A stretch of DNA of 64,000 nucleotides from Massilia forsythiae (GCF_012849555.1 NZ_CP051685.1:4278001-4342000), one strand, 5' to 3'; shown: positions 34,896-43,245, counted from the first letter of the stretch. Made by a program: numbers and translations. The notes: generated by a model from the sequence alone, not told the origin.

Positions 34896-34935
34896 CGCGG
34901 CCATCCCTGGTCAGGCGTGCTGGTCATGGACCGGT

Positions 34936-35793
34936 TCAGAAGCGGACCTTGAGGTAGGCCGACGGTCCGGTCAGGCGCACCTTGAGGTCGGCATCGCGGG
35001 TGCCGTTGCGGCTCAGCTGGATGCGCTGGATGCCGTAGTCCGCCATCAGGCCGACGTTCTTGGCGAAGAACCACTCGGCGCCGACGCTGGCGCCATAGAT
35101 ATGGCCGCTCAGCTTGCCGCCGTTCTTCTTGACGCCGGAAACGTCCGCCACCATGCGCAGGTCCGGGGTAAAGGCGTGACGCCAGCCGAGTTCCAGCAGC
35201 GGCGCGAAGGCGCTTTCGCTGGCCGAGCCGTCGGCGCTGAAGTCGCGGCTCTGGCGCAGGCCGGCGACCGTGCCGCTGACCGTGCCGGTGGCGCGGGCGT
35301 CGACCTTGGCGCGGTAGTAGCCGGCGCCGACGCCGATGCCGAACACGTCGCTGCCCTGGCCGATCCACCATTTATAGGCGAGCTGCGCCAGGTCGAGCTG
35401 CAAGTTGAGGTTGGCGTTTACCGCGCCGGCGTAGGGCACGCCCTCGTAGGTGGTGCTGCCGGATGCGGTCGAGCTGTTCGATTTGTCGTAGCGGAAGTAG
35501 TCGAACGACAAGCCTTGCGAATCGCCCAGCAGTACGTCGGCCTTGACGCGCGGCAGCGTCACATGGCCCAGTTCCTGGTCCGGGGTGGAGACGAAACCTT
35601 GCGGGGTATCGGCGCCCAGATGGATCTTCGGTTCGGTATAAAAGGCGCCGGCGGACAGGCTCACGCGGTCGAGCGCCGCCGACGGTTCGGCTTGTGCGGC
35701 GCCCCCGGCGAAGCCGATGGCGGCCAGCGCTAGCAGGGCGGCAGAGCGGCGGTATTGGGACAGGGAGAGGGCGCGACGGGATGAAACGGACAT
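34936..35793 (-). CDS. Predicted outer-membrane beta-barrel protein linked to the MCE operon
   Basis: A 285-residue exported protein. The signal peptide (MSVSSRRALSLSQYRRSAALLALAAIGFAGGAAQA, in parts; cleavage near residue 35) is followed by alternating strands typical of outer-membrane proteins (RVSLSAGAFYTEPKIHLG, GLSFDYFRYD, GIGVGAGYYRAKVDA) and a C-terminal SAYLKVRF. The ATG at 35793 has AGGAAA upstream. It ends 40 bases before the permease start, on the same strand, so it is probably the first gene of the MCE operon. Its role could be the outer-membrane end of the route or an unrelated porin-like protein. Confidence 0.8.
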   Translation of the reverse strand: MSVSSRRALSLSQYRRSAALLALAAIGFAGGAAQAEPSAALDRVSLSAGAFYTEPKIHLGADTPQGFVSTPDQELGHVTLPRVKADVLLGDSQGLSFDYFRYDKSNSSTASGSTTYEGVPYAGAVNANLNLQLDLAQLAYKWWIGQGSDVFGIGVGAGYYRAKVDARATGTVSGTVAGLRQSRDFSADGSASESAFAPLLELGWRHAFTPDLRMVADVSGVKKNGGKLSGHIYGASVGAEWFFAKNVGLMADYGIQRIQLSRNGTRDADLKVRLTGPSAYLKVRF

Positions 35794-35836
35794 GAATTTT
35801 CCTGAAAGTTGAATATAATGCATCACATGCTACAAC

Positions 35837-35847
35837 CATATGATATG
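35837..35847. promoter_or_regulatory. Candidate MarR operator
   Basis: CATAT-G-ATATG is a dyad in the 82-bp AT-rich gap between the outer-membrane gene (minus) and marR (plus). MarR proteins usually bind such short dyads in their own divergent promoter region. A TATAAT on the plus strand lies at 35814-35819. Inference from position only. Confidence 0.35.
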
Positions 35848-35875
35848 CAAAAAATATAACATAACGAGAGAAAAC

Positions 35876-36349
35876 ATGCAGAAAGACACCAATCGTGCGG
35901 CGGGGGCAATTGACGCCGGCGAAGCGCTGCGCGATTTTTCCGAGCAGGCGCACCGGGTGCTGGCCAGCCGGCTCGGCAAACAGGGGACGTCGGTGGCGCG
36001 CGTGAAACTGCTGCTGTTCATCGGCCACCGCGGCGCGGTGCGCTCGATCGACCTGGTGCAGGGACTTGGCTATGCGCCGCGCACGGTCACCGAAGGCATC
36101 GACGCGCTGGAGCAGGAGGGCCTGGTGCTGCGCACCCAGGACAAGGTCGACCGGCGCGCCAAGCGGATCGCCCTGACCGAGGCCGGCGCCGCCGCGCTGG
36201 CGGTGATCTCGCCGCTGCTGTGCGATTTTGCCGAGCAGATGTTCGGCGTGCTGGATGCATCGGAGCGGCGTTTGCTGGCCGGATTCCTCCAGCGCATGCA
36301 GGGCCGGCTGGTGGAGATGGAAGCGGCCGATAGCGGCGCGTATGTGTGA
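35876..36349 (+). CDS. MarR-family transcriptional regulator
   Basis: A 157-residue winged-helix regulator: KLLLFIGHRGAVRSIDLVQGLGYAPRTVTEGIDALEQEGLVLRTQDKVDRRAKRIALTEAG (in parts) is a complete MarR DNA-binding fold with the R-R-wing. The ATG at 35876 has a purine-rich GAGAGA site; an in-frame ATG at 35840 lies inside the candidate operator and is rejected. Divergent from the outer-membrane/MCE operon, which it probably represses. Ligand unknown. Confidence 0.9.
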   Translation: MQKDTNRAAGAIDAGEALRDFSEQAHRVLASRLGKQGTSVARVKLLLFIGHRGAVRSIDLVQGLGYAPRTVTEGIDALEQEGLVLRTQDKVDRRAKRIALTEAGAAALAVISPLLCDFAEQMFGVLDASERRLLAGFLQRMQGRLVEMEAADSGAYV

Positions 36350-37234
36350 TCCGCTATGGCGCGGGGCAATGAAGCGGTGGTTTGGTATATCTGATGCTTC
36401 ACTATCCGGGAGAATATCAGAAGGTCCGCTTTCTGCTGGGTAGGACCGGTCTTGACAGGTGGCCGATGAATTATTTTAAGGTTGAACATTTTAAGGTTGG
36501 CGAACGGCCGAGCGCAGTCAAAAGCGGACCTTTCAGTTAAATATTTCGAAGCTGCTTTATGTTGAAATTGCCAGCGTTACTTGAACCGCATTTCCGATGT
36601 GCAGGTTGGCAGGGGCCGAAATCCCTACTAGGACGTAATCTTTTTTAGCGTCCGCCATCGCAAATCGTGATGAATTTGGAGGGTTGACTGTTGAGGAGTG
36701 AGGGTTTAGGACAGGATTGAATCGCCCCGGCTTTCGTAGAGGCCGCTTAATGTGAGAAGGCTCCTACGTGAATTTCTGCAGCGCTGGGTCGACAACAGCC
36801 GGTCATGACAGTTCGTGAACTTTCCGCTGGAGGTTCCCAAATTCTCACAAGATATCAACAAAATAACGAGGTTTTCCGGTTTTGTCGGTCGCGTAGACGC
36901 CTATGGCTTCAAAGCTGTTTTCGCCTTTGCTGGAGAATCCAGGAAATAACCCACGCTATAGATGGCAACCAGTACGTCCGATTCAGCAGGGTTGTATGTC
37001 GGATACTCCCCTTCGACAAGCGCCCCCTCGGCAGGGCTCCACTCTTAGATTTTCTTCCGCTCCTCATTGGTTCGTTACGTTAATACCAAGCGCCTTGTAT
37101 GCCGCCTTAGCGGGGCAAGCCAGTTGCGAGTCCATCAAGTACAGCCGACTAATGTCTTATACTGTACGAAAACCCAGCAACCTGTCCAAAGAATCCATGA
37201 AAGCACGTATACTTGTAGACATCGGAATAATTCC
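36350..37234. other. 885-bp gene-free, lower-GC stretch with repeat remnants
   Basis: No convincing gene is visible. AAGGTCCGCTTT (36421-36432) and AAAGCGGACCTT (36521-36532) are perfect 12-bp inverted repeats. Between them ATTTTAAGGTTG occurs twice in direct repeat (36473-36484 and 36488-36499). Near 36717-36775 GATTGAATCGCCCCGG followed by TTTCGTAGAGG and GAAGGCTCCTACGTG resembles the end of an IS3-type insertion sequence. The base composition differs from the flanking core genes. It looks like an insertion hot spot next to the nuclease-peptidase gene. Confidence 0.5.
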
Positions 37235-38539
37235 ATGAATACAACGATTAAGGGCGACGCGTTCGAGCGCAGGGTTTACGATTACTTCCGTACTCAGATC
37301 AAAGACGAGCAATTCCACGTCAGGAGCAGTTGCTGCAAGGTCTTTCACAAAAAGGGCTACTATTCAAGGGATCGTGACAGTGAAATAGAATTCGACGTTT
37401 CTATAGAAATCTACCTTCCGGGGGCTACGGAATACTCGGAAGTCTGGCTAATAGAATGCAAGCACTATTCCCATTCGGTTCCGGTAAACGATGCTGAGGA
37501 ATTTTTTGCCAAGGTGCAGCAGGTCTCACCTACAAGCGCGAAGCCTGTAATGGCAAGCAACGCGGCGTTCCAGTCCGGCGCTCTAAACTTCGCGAAGGCG
37601 AAAAAGATGGGGATATTACGGCTCTTTAGCACCTCAGATGCGAAGTGGGAGCTGTACAGGTCGCCGTCGGCAAGTGCCGTTACAGCATTTGAAGGCACCT
37701 CCGATAAAATACTCGAAGGATTGACTTCGCAACAGTTTGACGGCGCATTCGACTTGTATATGCAGTCTCCCGTGGGGGTGACCAATTCGCTATGGGATTT
37801 TGCGGATGGAATGCTAGTTCACTCGCGGCTGAGCGCCGAGCAGCGTCGGGCGGTAGCGAATCCGCGCGGTAGGCCGTCGTGTAGGGTTCCTTACATTGGG
37901 AACGATGAACTCGAAGATAAGTGCCTCTGCATACTACGAGAGATCGGCTGGCCCGGAGGAGAGGTTTCGATGGAGGACATTTGCTCCCAAGAGCAGATGC
38001 GTAGTGGTCTGCAGGTAAGGACGGAGGCATTTCTGGAAGATGGGAAAATGCGGCAGTCAACCCTAGGGCGAATCTCTTTCTCACCGCTCGAGATACTAGT
38101 TTACCGTCAATTGGTTCCGAACTCTGGACGGGAGCGCTTTACTTTGGCGCACGAACTTGCCCACCATCTGCTTTCCCATGGGAAATACATGTCGGGCGAA
38201 GCGTGCGACGAAAGCGATTTCAAGTTAAAGCGCGACGCAGATTCCATGTCTCCTGACATCGTTCGGATGGAATACCAGGCAAACGTATTCGCGGCTTGCC
38301 TGCTTATGCCCAAGGCCTCCTTCGTTGATGACTTCAAGCGGATCATCGAATGGCTGCACATACCGAACAGAGGTCACGGCGCGCTGTATCTGGACGGGCA
38401 ACCCTGTAACTACCAAAACTATGAGCGGGTAACTCGCGAGCTGATGTCACGTTATGGCGTATCGCGCGTCGCCACCACGATTAGGCTCGAAAGTCTTGGG
38501 CTGCTGCGCGACGTCCGCCCTCAAGCATATACTTTGTAG
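37235..38539 (+). CDS. PD-(D/E)XK nuclease-like domain fused to an ImmA/IrrE-type metallopeptidase
   Basis: A 434-residue protein. Residues 1-130 look like a restriction-endonuclease fold of the Mrr type: GDAFERRVYDYF, then D54 in EIEFDVSIEI and E74-C75-K76 in WLIECKHYS, the D...ExK catalytic pattern, followed by KVQQVSPTSAKPVMASNAAFQSGALNFAKAKKMGILRL (in parts), the usual helix after the core. Residues about 220-434 are an ImmA/IrrE peptidase: H306-E307-L-A-H310 in LAHELAHHLLSHG and the third ligand E346 in MEYQANVFAACLLMP. ImmA cleaves phage-type repressors and IrrE/DdrO-type peptidases cleave repressors after stress. The ATG at 37235 is chosen because upstream codons are unconserved. Codon use and GC are unlike neighbours. 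A stress-triggered nuclease or defence gene is inferred. Confidence 0.85.
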   Translation: MNTTIKGDAFERRVYDYFRTQIKDEQFHVRSSCCKVFHKKGYYSRDRDSEIEFDVSIEIYLPGATEYSEVWLIECKHYSHSVPVNDAEEFFAKVQQVSPTSAKPVMASNAAFQSGALNFAKAKKMGILRLFSTSDAKWELYRSPSASAVTAFEGTSDKILEGLTSQQFDGAFDLYMQSPVGVTNSLWDFADGMLVHSRLSAEQRRAVANPRGRPSCRVPYIGNDELEDKCLCILREIGWPGGEVSMEDICSQEQMRSGLQVRTEAFLEDGKMRQSTLGRISFSPLEILVYRQLVPNSGRERFTLAHELAHHLLSHGKYMSGEACDESDFKLKRDADSMSPDIVRMEYQANVFAACLLMPKASFVDDFKRIIEWLHIPNRGHGALYLDGQPCNYQNYERVTRELMSRYGVSRVATTIRLESLGLLRDVRPQAYTL

Positions 38540-38543
38540 GAGA

Positions 38544-38819
38544 TTGTGCCTTCGGCACGAGCAGCGAGCCGATCCAACAGATGTCCCTCCTGCTGGCTTT
38601 CTCGCTGGTAAACTTCCTGCAGTAACTTGGTCCTCCGATTGTTGGGACGAGAGCGAGCTCGACGTCTTCAAAACGGCGATTTTCGATACTGCCGGATTTT
38701 CTATGATGCGCGAAAAAAATCCAGCGGAGGTAGATGCTTTGTTCGAGACAGTGACATCAGTGCCGCACATGCTCAAGCCAGAGCCTGGGGCTAAGCAAAT
38801 GTGGTGGGGTGTCATGTAG
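38544..38819 (+). CDS. Short hypothetical protein behind the nuclease-peptidase gene
   Basis: The frame directly behind the nuclease-peptidase stop encodes about 91 residues if a TTG at 38544 (or GTG at 38546 out of frame) is used; AGGAG overlaps the previous stop but is only one base from the TTG. An in-frame ATG at 38454 would overlap the previous gene by 86 bases. The product (PTDVPPAGFLAGKLPAVTW... DVFKTAIFDTAGFSMMREKNPAEVDALFETV, in parts) has no recognisable motif. It could be a real small partner, a remnant of a longer gene, or chance. Confidence 0.3.
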   Translation: MCLRHEQRADPTDVPPAGFLAGKLPAVTWSSDCWDESELDVFKTAIFDTAGFSMMREKNPAEVDALFETVTSVPHMLKPEPGAKQMWWGVM

Positions 38820-39068
38820 TTCCGCTCTATTCGAGCGGCCGCTTAGGGTCTTTCCCGACCTGTCGTGATCATTGGCGAAATTTTCGCCCCACCGGTTGAA
38901 ACAGGATCGAGATTTGTAAGTCCCGCATACAAACGACTGCGCTACTTGATTTGCTGGAAGCGCGATGGCGCTGCGGTTACCGTAACCGACCGAAACGGCG
39001 TGCAACGCCATAGCAGGCCAGCGGGATTGTCGAAGCCTGAGCGGGACGAGGGGCGCCCCGCAGTGTGC

Positions 39069-39224
39069 TCAGTCGCTTTTATCTTCTTCGTCGGACTTGT
39101 CGCTTCCCTGATAGCGTTCGTTATTCGGGTTCAGTTGATCCGAGCGGTTGTCCTGGCTGGCACTGTGTGCGTCGCTGTTCGGATTCAAGCTATCACTACG
39201 GTCGTCGTTCGGTGTCCTGCTCAT
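39069..39224 (-). CDS. 51-residue acidic repeat protein (DRSDxLNPN type)
   Basis: A very small hydrophilic protein with two copies of one motif: DDRSDSLNPNSDAHSAS and DNRSDQLNPNNERYQGS, ending in the acidic tail DKSDEEDKSD. The ATG at 39224 is preceded by GAGGAGGAA, a very strong ribosome site, which supports high expression. No membrane or catalytic features. Its function is unknown to me; the style suggests a disordered, stress-related protein. Confidence 0.75.
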   Translation of the reverse strand: MSRTPNDDRSDSLNPNSDAHSASQDNRSDQLNPNNERYQGSDKSDEEDKSD

Positions 39225-39339
39225 GATTTCCTCCTCAACGTTGGCCGACACATGGCGGCGACACCGATTCTGCAAGCAATTGCGGACCGGCGTCGCGCGC
39301 TAGGTGCAGTCGCGGCTTCAAGGCGGCGGATCGTCCACG

Positions 39340-41121
39340 CTATTTCGATGGCGGATACGGCGATGTGCCACCCGCGGCAATGAAGGCATCGATGCGCGCC
39401 GCCAGCACCGGCAGCGGCACCGCGCCTATCTGCAGCACGGTGTCGTGGAAGGCGCGGATGTCGAAGCGCGCGCCGAGCGCGGTTTCCGCCTTCTTCCGCG
39501 CTTCCATGATCGCCATCTGGCCCAGGTAATAGGACAGCGCCTGGCCCGGCCACGAGATGTAGCGGTCGACCTCGGTCTCGATCTCGTGGTCGGACAGCGC
39601 GGTGTTGTCGTGCAGGTAGGCCTGCGCCTGCGCGCGCGTCCAGCCCTTGGCGTGGATGCCGGTGTCGACCACCAGGCGCGCCGCGCGCCAGGCCTGGTAA
39701 CTGAGCATGCCGAAGGTTTCGTAGGGCGTCTCGTAGATGCCCATCTCGCTGCCCAGGCGCTCGCAGTACAGCGCCCAGCCTTCGCCGTAGGCCGAGATGT
39801 AGGCGCGGCGGAACGGCGGCACCCCTTTCTGTTCCAGCGCCACCGGCATCTGGAAGGCGTGGCCGGGCGCCGATTCGTGCAGCGTCAGCGCCGGCAGGCT
39901 GTACAGCGCGCGCGCCGGCAGGTTATAGGTGTTGACCAGGTAGATGCCGGGACCGCCGCGCGCCGAGGTGTAGTAGGGCGCCTGGTCGGGCGGCACCGGG
40001 ACGATGGCGAAGCGCTTGCGCGGCAGGTAGCCGAAGTACTGGTCGGCCTTGCCGTCGAATTTCTTGGCGATCCAGGCGGCGCGCATGAGCAGTTCGTCCG
40101 GCGTCCTGGCATAGAACCGCGGGTCGCTGCGCAGGAAGGTCAGGAAGGCCGGTAGCTCGCCCTGGAAGCCGGCCTGCGCCATGGTCTGCGTCATCTCGGC
40201 GCGGATCTTGGCCATTTCCGCCAGGCCGATCGCGTGGATCCGGTCGGCGCTCATGGTCGTGGTGGTGTACTCGACGATCTTCGACTGGTAATAGGCCTTG
40301 CCGTCGGGCAGGCGCTCGGCCGCCAGCGCGGTGCGCGCGTGCGGGAAGTACTCGTCGCGTACGAACGTCAGCGCCGCCGCGTAGGCCGGCTGCACCGCGC
40401 CGGCGATCAGTCGCGCGGCTTCGGCGCGCAGCGCGTCCTGGCGCGCCGCCGGGATGGTGGGCGGCATCGCCTTGAACGGCGTCCAGTAAACCGTGTCTTG
40501 CGGCGTCCTGGCTTCGGCGACCGCCACCAGCGGCGCCTCGCGTCCCGTCAGGGTGACTTGCGGCGGGGTGAAGCCGCGCGCCAGGCCGGCGCGCATGTTG
40601 GCCAGCTCTTCGCCGAAGTAGCGCGGCAGGTCGGCCAGCTGGCGCAGGTAGGTGCGGTATTCGTTCTCGTCCTTCAGCGGGCGCCGGGCGATGTACATGA
40701 TGTCGGACCAGAACGCGCTGTCGGCATTTACCGGCTGCTCGTATTCGCGGTAGCGCTGGGCCTCGGCCAGGGCGGCGATCTGGGCGCGGTAGACCGCGTA
40801 GTTGAGGCGCTGCGGCGCCGACAGCGCGTCCGGGCGGATCGCGTCCAGGCGCGCCAGCACGTCTTGCCAGTAGGCCAGGCGCGCCTGCTGGGTGCCGGCA
40901 TCGACGCGCGCCAGTTCGCCGTCGGCGGCGCGCGGATTGTCGTCGTCCCAGGCCAGGCGCTGGGCGAGGCGCCATTGCCATTCCTGCTCGTAGATCGTTT
41001 TGAAGCGGGTGTCGGCGGGGGACTCGGCTGCGGTGGTCGTGGCGGCGAAGGCTGAGATGGCAGGAGCCAGCGTGCTCAGGAGTGAGATCGAGACGGCAGT
41101 GTTTAGCAGAATGCGCTTCAT
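39340..41121 (-). CDS. Exported DUF885-family metallopeptidase-like protein
   Basis: A 593-residue protein of the DUF885 family. The signal peptide covers about residues 1-26 (ISLLSTLAPAISAFA). The family's metal motif appears as LTLHESAPGHAFQ (an HExxPGH type) with a downstream glutamate in SAYGEGWALYCERLG. The remaining sequence is helical, with tyrosine-rich patches (YFGYLPRKRFAIVPVP). Members are thought to be zinc carboxypeptidases or related hydrolases; the substrate is unknown. Convergent with nothing; flanked by repeat DNA on its promoter side. Confidence 0.88.
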   Translation of the reverse strand: MKRILLNTAVSISLLSTLAPAISAFAATTTAAESPADTRFKTIYEQEWQWRLAQRLAWDDDNPRAADGELARVDAGTQQARLAYWQDVLARLDAIRPDALSAPQRLNYAVYRAQIAALAEAQRYREYEQPVNADSAFWSDIMYIARRPLKDENEYRTYLRQLADLPRYFGEELANMRAGLARGFTPPQVTLTGREAPLVAVAEARTPQDTVYWTPFKAMPPTIPAARQDALRAEAARLIAGAVQPAYAAALTFVRDEYFPHARTALAAERLPDGKAYYQSKIVEYTTTTMSADRIHAIGLAEMAKIRAEMTQTMAQAGFQGELPAFLTFLRSDPRFYARTPDELLMRAAWIAKKFDGKADQYFGYLPRKRFAIVPVPPDQAPYYTSARGGPGIYLVNTYNLPARALYSLPALTLHESAPGHAFQMPVALEQKGVPPFRRAYISAYGEGWALYCERLGSEMGIYETPYETFGMLSYQAWRAARLVVDTGIHAKGWTRAQAQAYLHDNTALSDHEIETEVDRYISWPGQALSYYLGQMAIMEARKKAETALGARFDIRAFHDTVLQIGAVPLPVLAARIDAFIAAGGTSPYPPSK

Positions 41122-41151
41122 GGAATCATGTATTCATTTTGATAGCAAAAG

Positions 41152-41393
41152 CGTCGTTCCCGGCCTTGGCGGCCCCCTTGGCGGGAACCCATGCTGAACG
41201 TCTGGAATCGCGCATTGTGAAGTGATCGAGCTACTTCACATGATCGACGATCGTTACCGAGCATGGGTCCCCGCCTTCGCGGGGAGTCGTTTCAGGCAAT
41301 GCCTGGAACGACGGTTTTTAAGCCAGCAATACTATCTTAGGCAGCAATGCGCCTGCGCAGGAAGTCGTTTCCGGCAATGCCGGGAACGACGGG
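41152..41393. repeat. Cluster of palindromic intergenic repeats
   Basis: A mosaic of related units: GTTCCCGGCCTTGGCGG...GGCGGGAACCCAT (41155-41192), a perfect 8-bp dyad TGTGAAGT/ACTTCACA (41216-41240), CATGGGTCCCCGCCTTCGCGGGG (41262-41284, in part), GTCGTTTCAGGCAATGCCTGGAACGAC (41286-41312) and GTCGTTTCCGGCAATGCCGGGAACGAC (41364-41390). The stretch 41277-41350 is about 85-90 percent identical to 49709-49790 by eye. It fills the gap between the DUF885 and M28 peptidase genes. Confidence 0.75.
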
Positions 41394-43085
41394 TCAGCGT
41401 TTGACCGCGCCGTACGCCTGTCCCGCCTTCCAGCTTGGCATCGCCGGCGCATTCGCCACCGCGTAGCCCAGGTTGAGCGTGAACTGCGCCTGCTGCACCA
41501 TGCCGGACAGGTCCCAGGCCGGGTCGTACTGGTCGCTCACCTGGTGGTAATCCTTGGTGAAGGCGCGCATGCGATCGGCGCTGCCATGGCCGCCGGCATG
41601 CGCGTGGTCGTGCTCGAAGTCGAACTTGCCGTCGCCCGAGAACACCGCCGAACCGACGTTGAAGGCCGGTACGCCCGCCTTGGCAAAACTGAAATGATCG
41701 GCGCGGAAGTAGGCGCCGCCCAGGTCCGGCGTCGGCGCCGCCAGCGCCAGGCCCATCGACTTCGCCACCGCGGCCGAGGTCTCCAGCAGCGAGCTGCGTT
41801 CGGCGCCGGCGACGCCGATGTCGCGCGTGCGGCCGACGAAGTTCATGCTGTCCAGGTTGAGGTCGGCGGCGGTTTTTGCCAGCGGCCACAGCGGTGCGCG
41901 CACGTAGGCCAGGCTGCCCAATAAACCCTGCTCCTCGGCGCACGGCCACAGGAAGATCTGGGTGCGTTTGGCCGGATGCGCCACCGCCGCCTGCGCCATC
42001 GCCAGCAGCGCGGCGCTGCCGGAAGCGTTGTCGATGGCGCCGTTCCAGATGTGGTCGGGCTTGCCGTTGTCGGCGTCGATGCCGAGGTGGTCCCAGTGCG
42101 CCGAATAGATCACCGCTTCTTCGCGCAGCCTGGGGTCGCTGCCCGGCACGATGCCGGCCACGTTGTACTGCACCACGTTGCGCACCGCGCTTTTCACGTC
42201 GGCGTGCGCCGCCGCCCTGAGGTCGACCGGGCGGAGGCCGCGCACCTCGGCCTGGGCGCGCAGGCGGTCCAGGTCCTGGCCGGCGGCGGCGAACAGGGTG
42301 CGCGCGAAGTCTTCGCTGATCCAGCCCTGCAGCGCGTTGCCCGCGCCGGCCAGGTGGAACTGCTCGTGCGAGAAGCTGTTGACCGGCACGCTCCACGGAT
42401 ACGAGGCCGATTCGGTGGTGTGGATCAAGAGGATGCCGGCCGCGCCCTGGCGCAGCGCTTCCTCGAATTTATAGGTCCAGCGGCCGTGCCAGGTCAGCGA
42501 CTTGCCGCCGAAGCGTTCCGGTTCGGCGGCGGTAGGCTGCGGATCGTTGACCATCGCCACCAGCAGCTTGCCTTTCACGTCGACGTCCTGGAAGTCGTTC
42601 CAGCGCTCGCTTGGTGCGTCGATGCCGTAGCCGACGAACAGCAGCGGCGCGTCGATGCGGGTGGCGGTGCGCCCGCTGGCGTTACCGAACACGGCTTCCT
42701 GGCCGAAGCGCACCGCCAGTTCGCGGCCGCCGGCCTCGAAGCGCAGGGTGCTGGCCGGCAGGGTCTTCTGGCCGACCATCTCGACCTTTTGGCGATAGCC
42801 GCCATTCGCCGCCGGCTGCAGGCCGAGCGCGGCGGCTTGCGTTTCCAGGTAGCGCACCGCGAGGTCGCCGCCGCGCTGGCCGGTGCCGCGGCCTTCCAGC
42901 AGGTCGTCGGCCAGGAAGGCCAGGTGGGCGCGCAGCGGCGCCTCGGTGACGGCCGGTGGAGCCGGCGCCTTGGAAGCGGCCGCAGGGGCTGCGCTGCAAG
43001 CCAGGCTGGCACAGGCCAGGCCGGCCAGGAGGGCGCGCGCCAGGGCGCGCAGGACGAACGGTTGCGGATTCGGATCGAAGGACAT
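41394..43085 (-). CDS. Exported M28-family metallopeptidase
   Basis: A 563-residue zinc peptidase. A signal-like hydrophobic N terminus (residues 12-35, LARALLAGLACASLACSAAPAAA) is followed by an N-terminal region, a PA domain (around residues 155-260) and the M28 catalytic domain: IYSAHWDHLGI (first zinc histidine), NGAIDNASGSAALL (bridging aspartate), CAEEQGLLGS (catalytic and ligand glutamates), LDSMNFVG and DYHQVSDQYD (last histidine). The cysteine in LAC may be lipidated but the lipobox is poor. Cleaves peptides in the cell envelope or outside. The ATG at 43085 is chosen; upstream codons run into the repeat-rich promoter region. Confidence 0.93.
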   Translation of the reverse strand: MSFDPNPQPFVLRALARALLAGLACASLACSAAPAAASKAPAPPAVTEAPLRAHLAFLADDLLEGRGTGQRGGDLAVRYLETQAAALGLQPAANGGYRQKVEMVGQKTLPASTLRFEAGGRELAVRFGQEAVFGNASGRTATRIDAPLLFVGYGIDAPSERWNDFQDVDVKGKLLVAMVNDPQPTAAEPERFGGKSLTWHGRWTYKFEEALRQGAAGILLIHTTESASYPWSVPVNSFSHEQFHLAGAGNALQGWISEDFARTLFAAAGQDLDRLRAQAEVRGLRPVDLRAAAHADVKSAVRNVVQYNVAGIVPGSDPRLREEAVIYSAHWDHLGIDADNGKPDHIWNGAIDNASGSAALLAMAQAAVAHPAKRTQIFLWPCAEEQGLLGSLAYVRAPLWPLAKTAADLNLDSMNFVGRTRDIGVAGAERSSLLETSAAVAKSMGLALAAPTPDLGGAYFRADHFSFAKAGVPAFNVGSAVFSGDGKFDFEHDHAHAGGHGSADRMRAFTKDYHQVSDQYDPAWDLSGMVQQAQFTLNLGYAVANAPAMPSWKAGQAYGAVKR

Positions 43086-43180
43086 GGGCGGCAGCGCAGG
43101 AGTGGCACAAGCCTGCGATGGTAGCACCCGCGCGGCCGTGGCCGCCAGGCCGATGCGGCCGCGGCCGCGGCGCGCGCGCG

Positions 43181-43210
43181 ATTTCAACAATTTCAACAAT
43201 TTCAACAATT
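43181..43210. repeat. 9-bp tandem repeat in a divergent promoter region
   Basis: ATTTCAACA is repeated three times (43181-43207) followed by a degenerate partial copy. It lies between the M28 peptidase gene (minus) and the KaiC operon (plus), about 30 bases before a perfect TATAAT. Confidence 0.85.
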
Positions 43211-43239
43211 CCAAAGTCGCAACCGTCCCATTGGCAAGG

Positions 43240-43245
43240 TATAAT
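43240..43245 (+). promoter_or_regulatory. Candidate -10 box of the KaiC-kinase operon
   Basis: Perfect TATAAT 62 bases before the first gene of the operon. No consensus -35 is seen at the proper distance, and the 9-bp repeats lie just upstream, so expression may depend on a regulator or on repeat number. Confidence 0.4.

Noticed and set aside
36805..37238. Two short plus-strand frames in the repeat-rich gap.
   Set aside because: No ribosome sites, no motifs and mixed codon use; they overlap each other and the likely IS remnant.
38865..39383. A 172-codon plus-strand frame across the small repeat-protein gene.
   Set aside because: It runs antisense to the 51-residue protein, which has a far better ribosome site, and its product shows no domain.
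41216..41240. Crp-like site TGTGA...TCACA.
   Set aside because: The half-sites are 15 bases apart instead of 6 and lie inside a repeat cluster, so it is treated as a hairpin.
41152..41393. Possible CRISPR array because of repeated blocks.
   Set aside because: The units are palindromic, irregular in spacing and variable in sequence, with no unique spacers of equal length and no cas genes.
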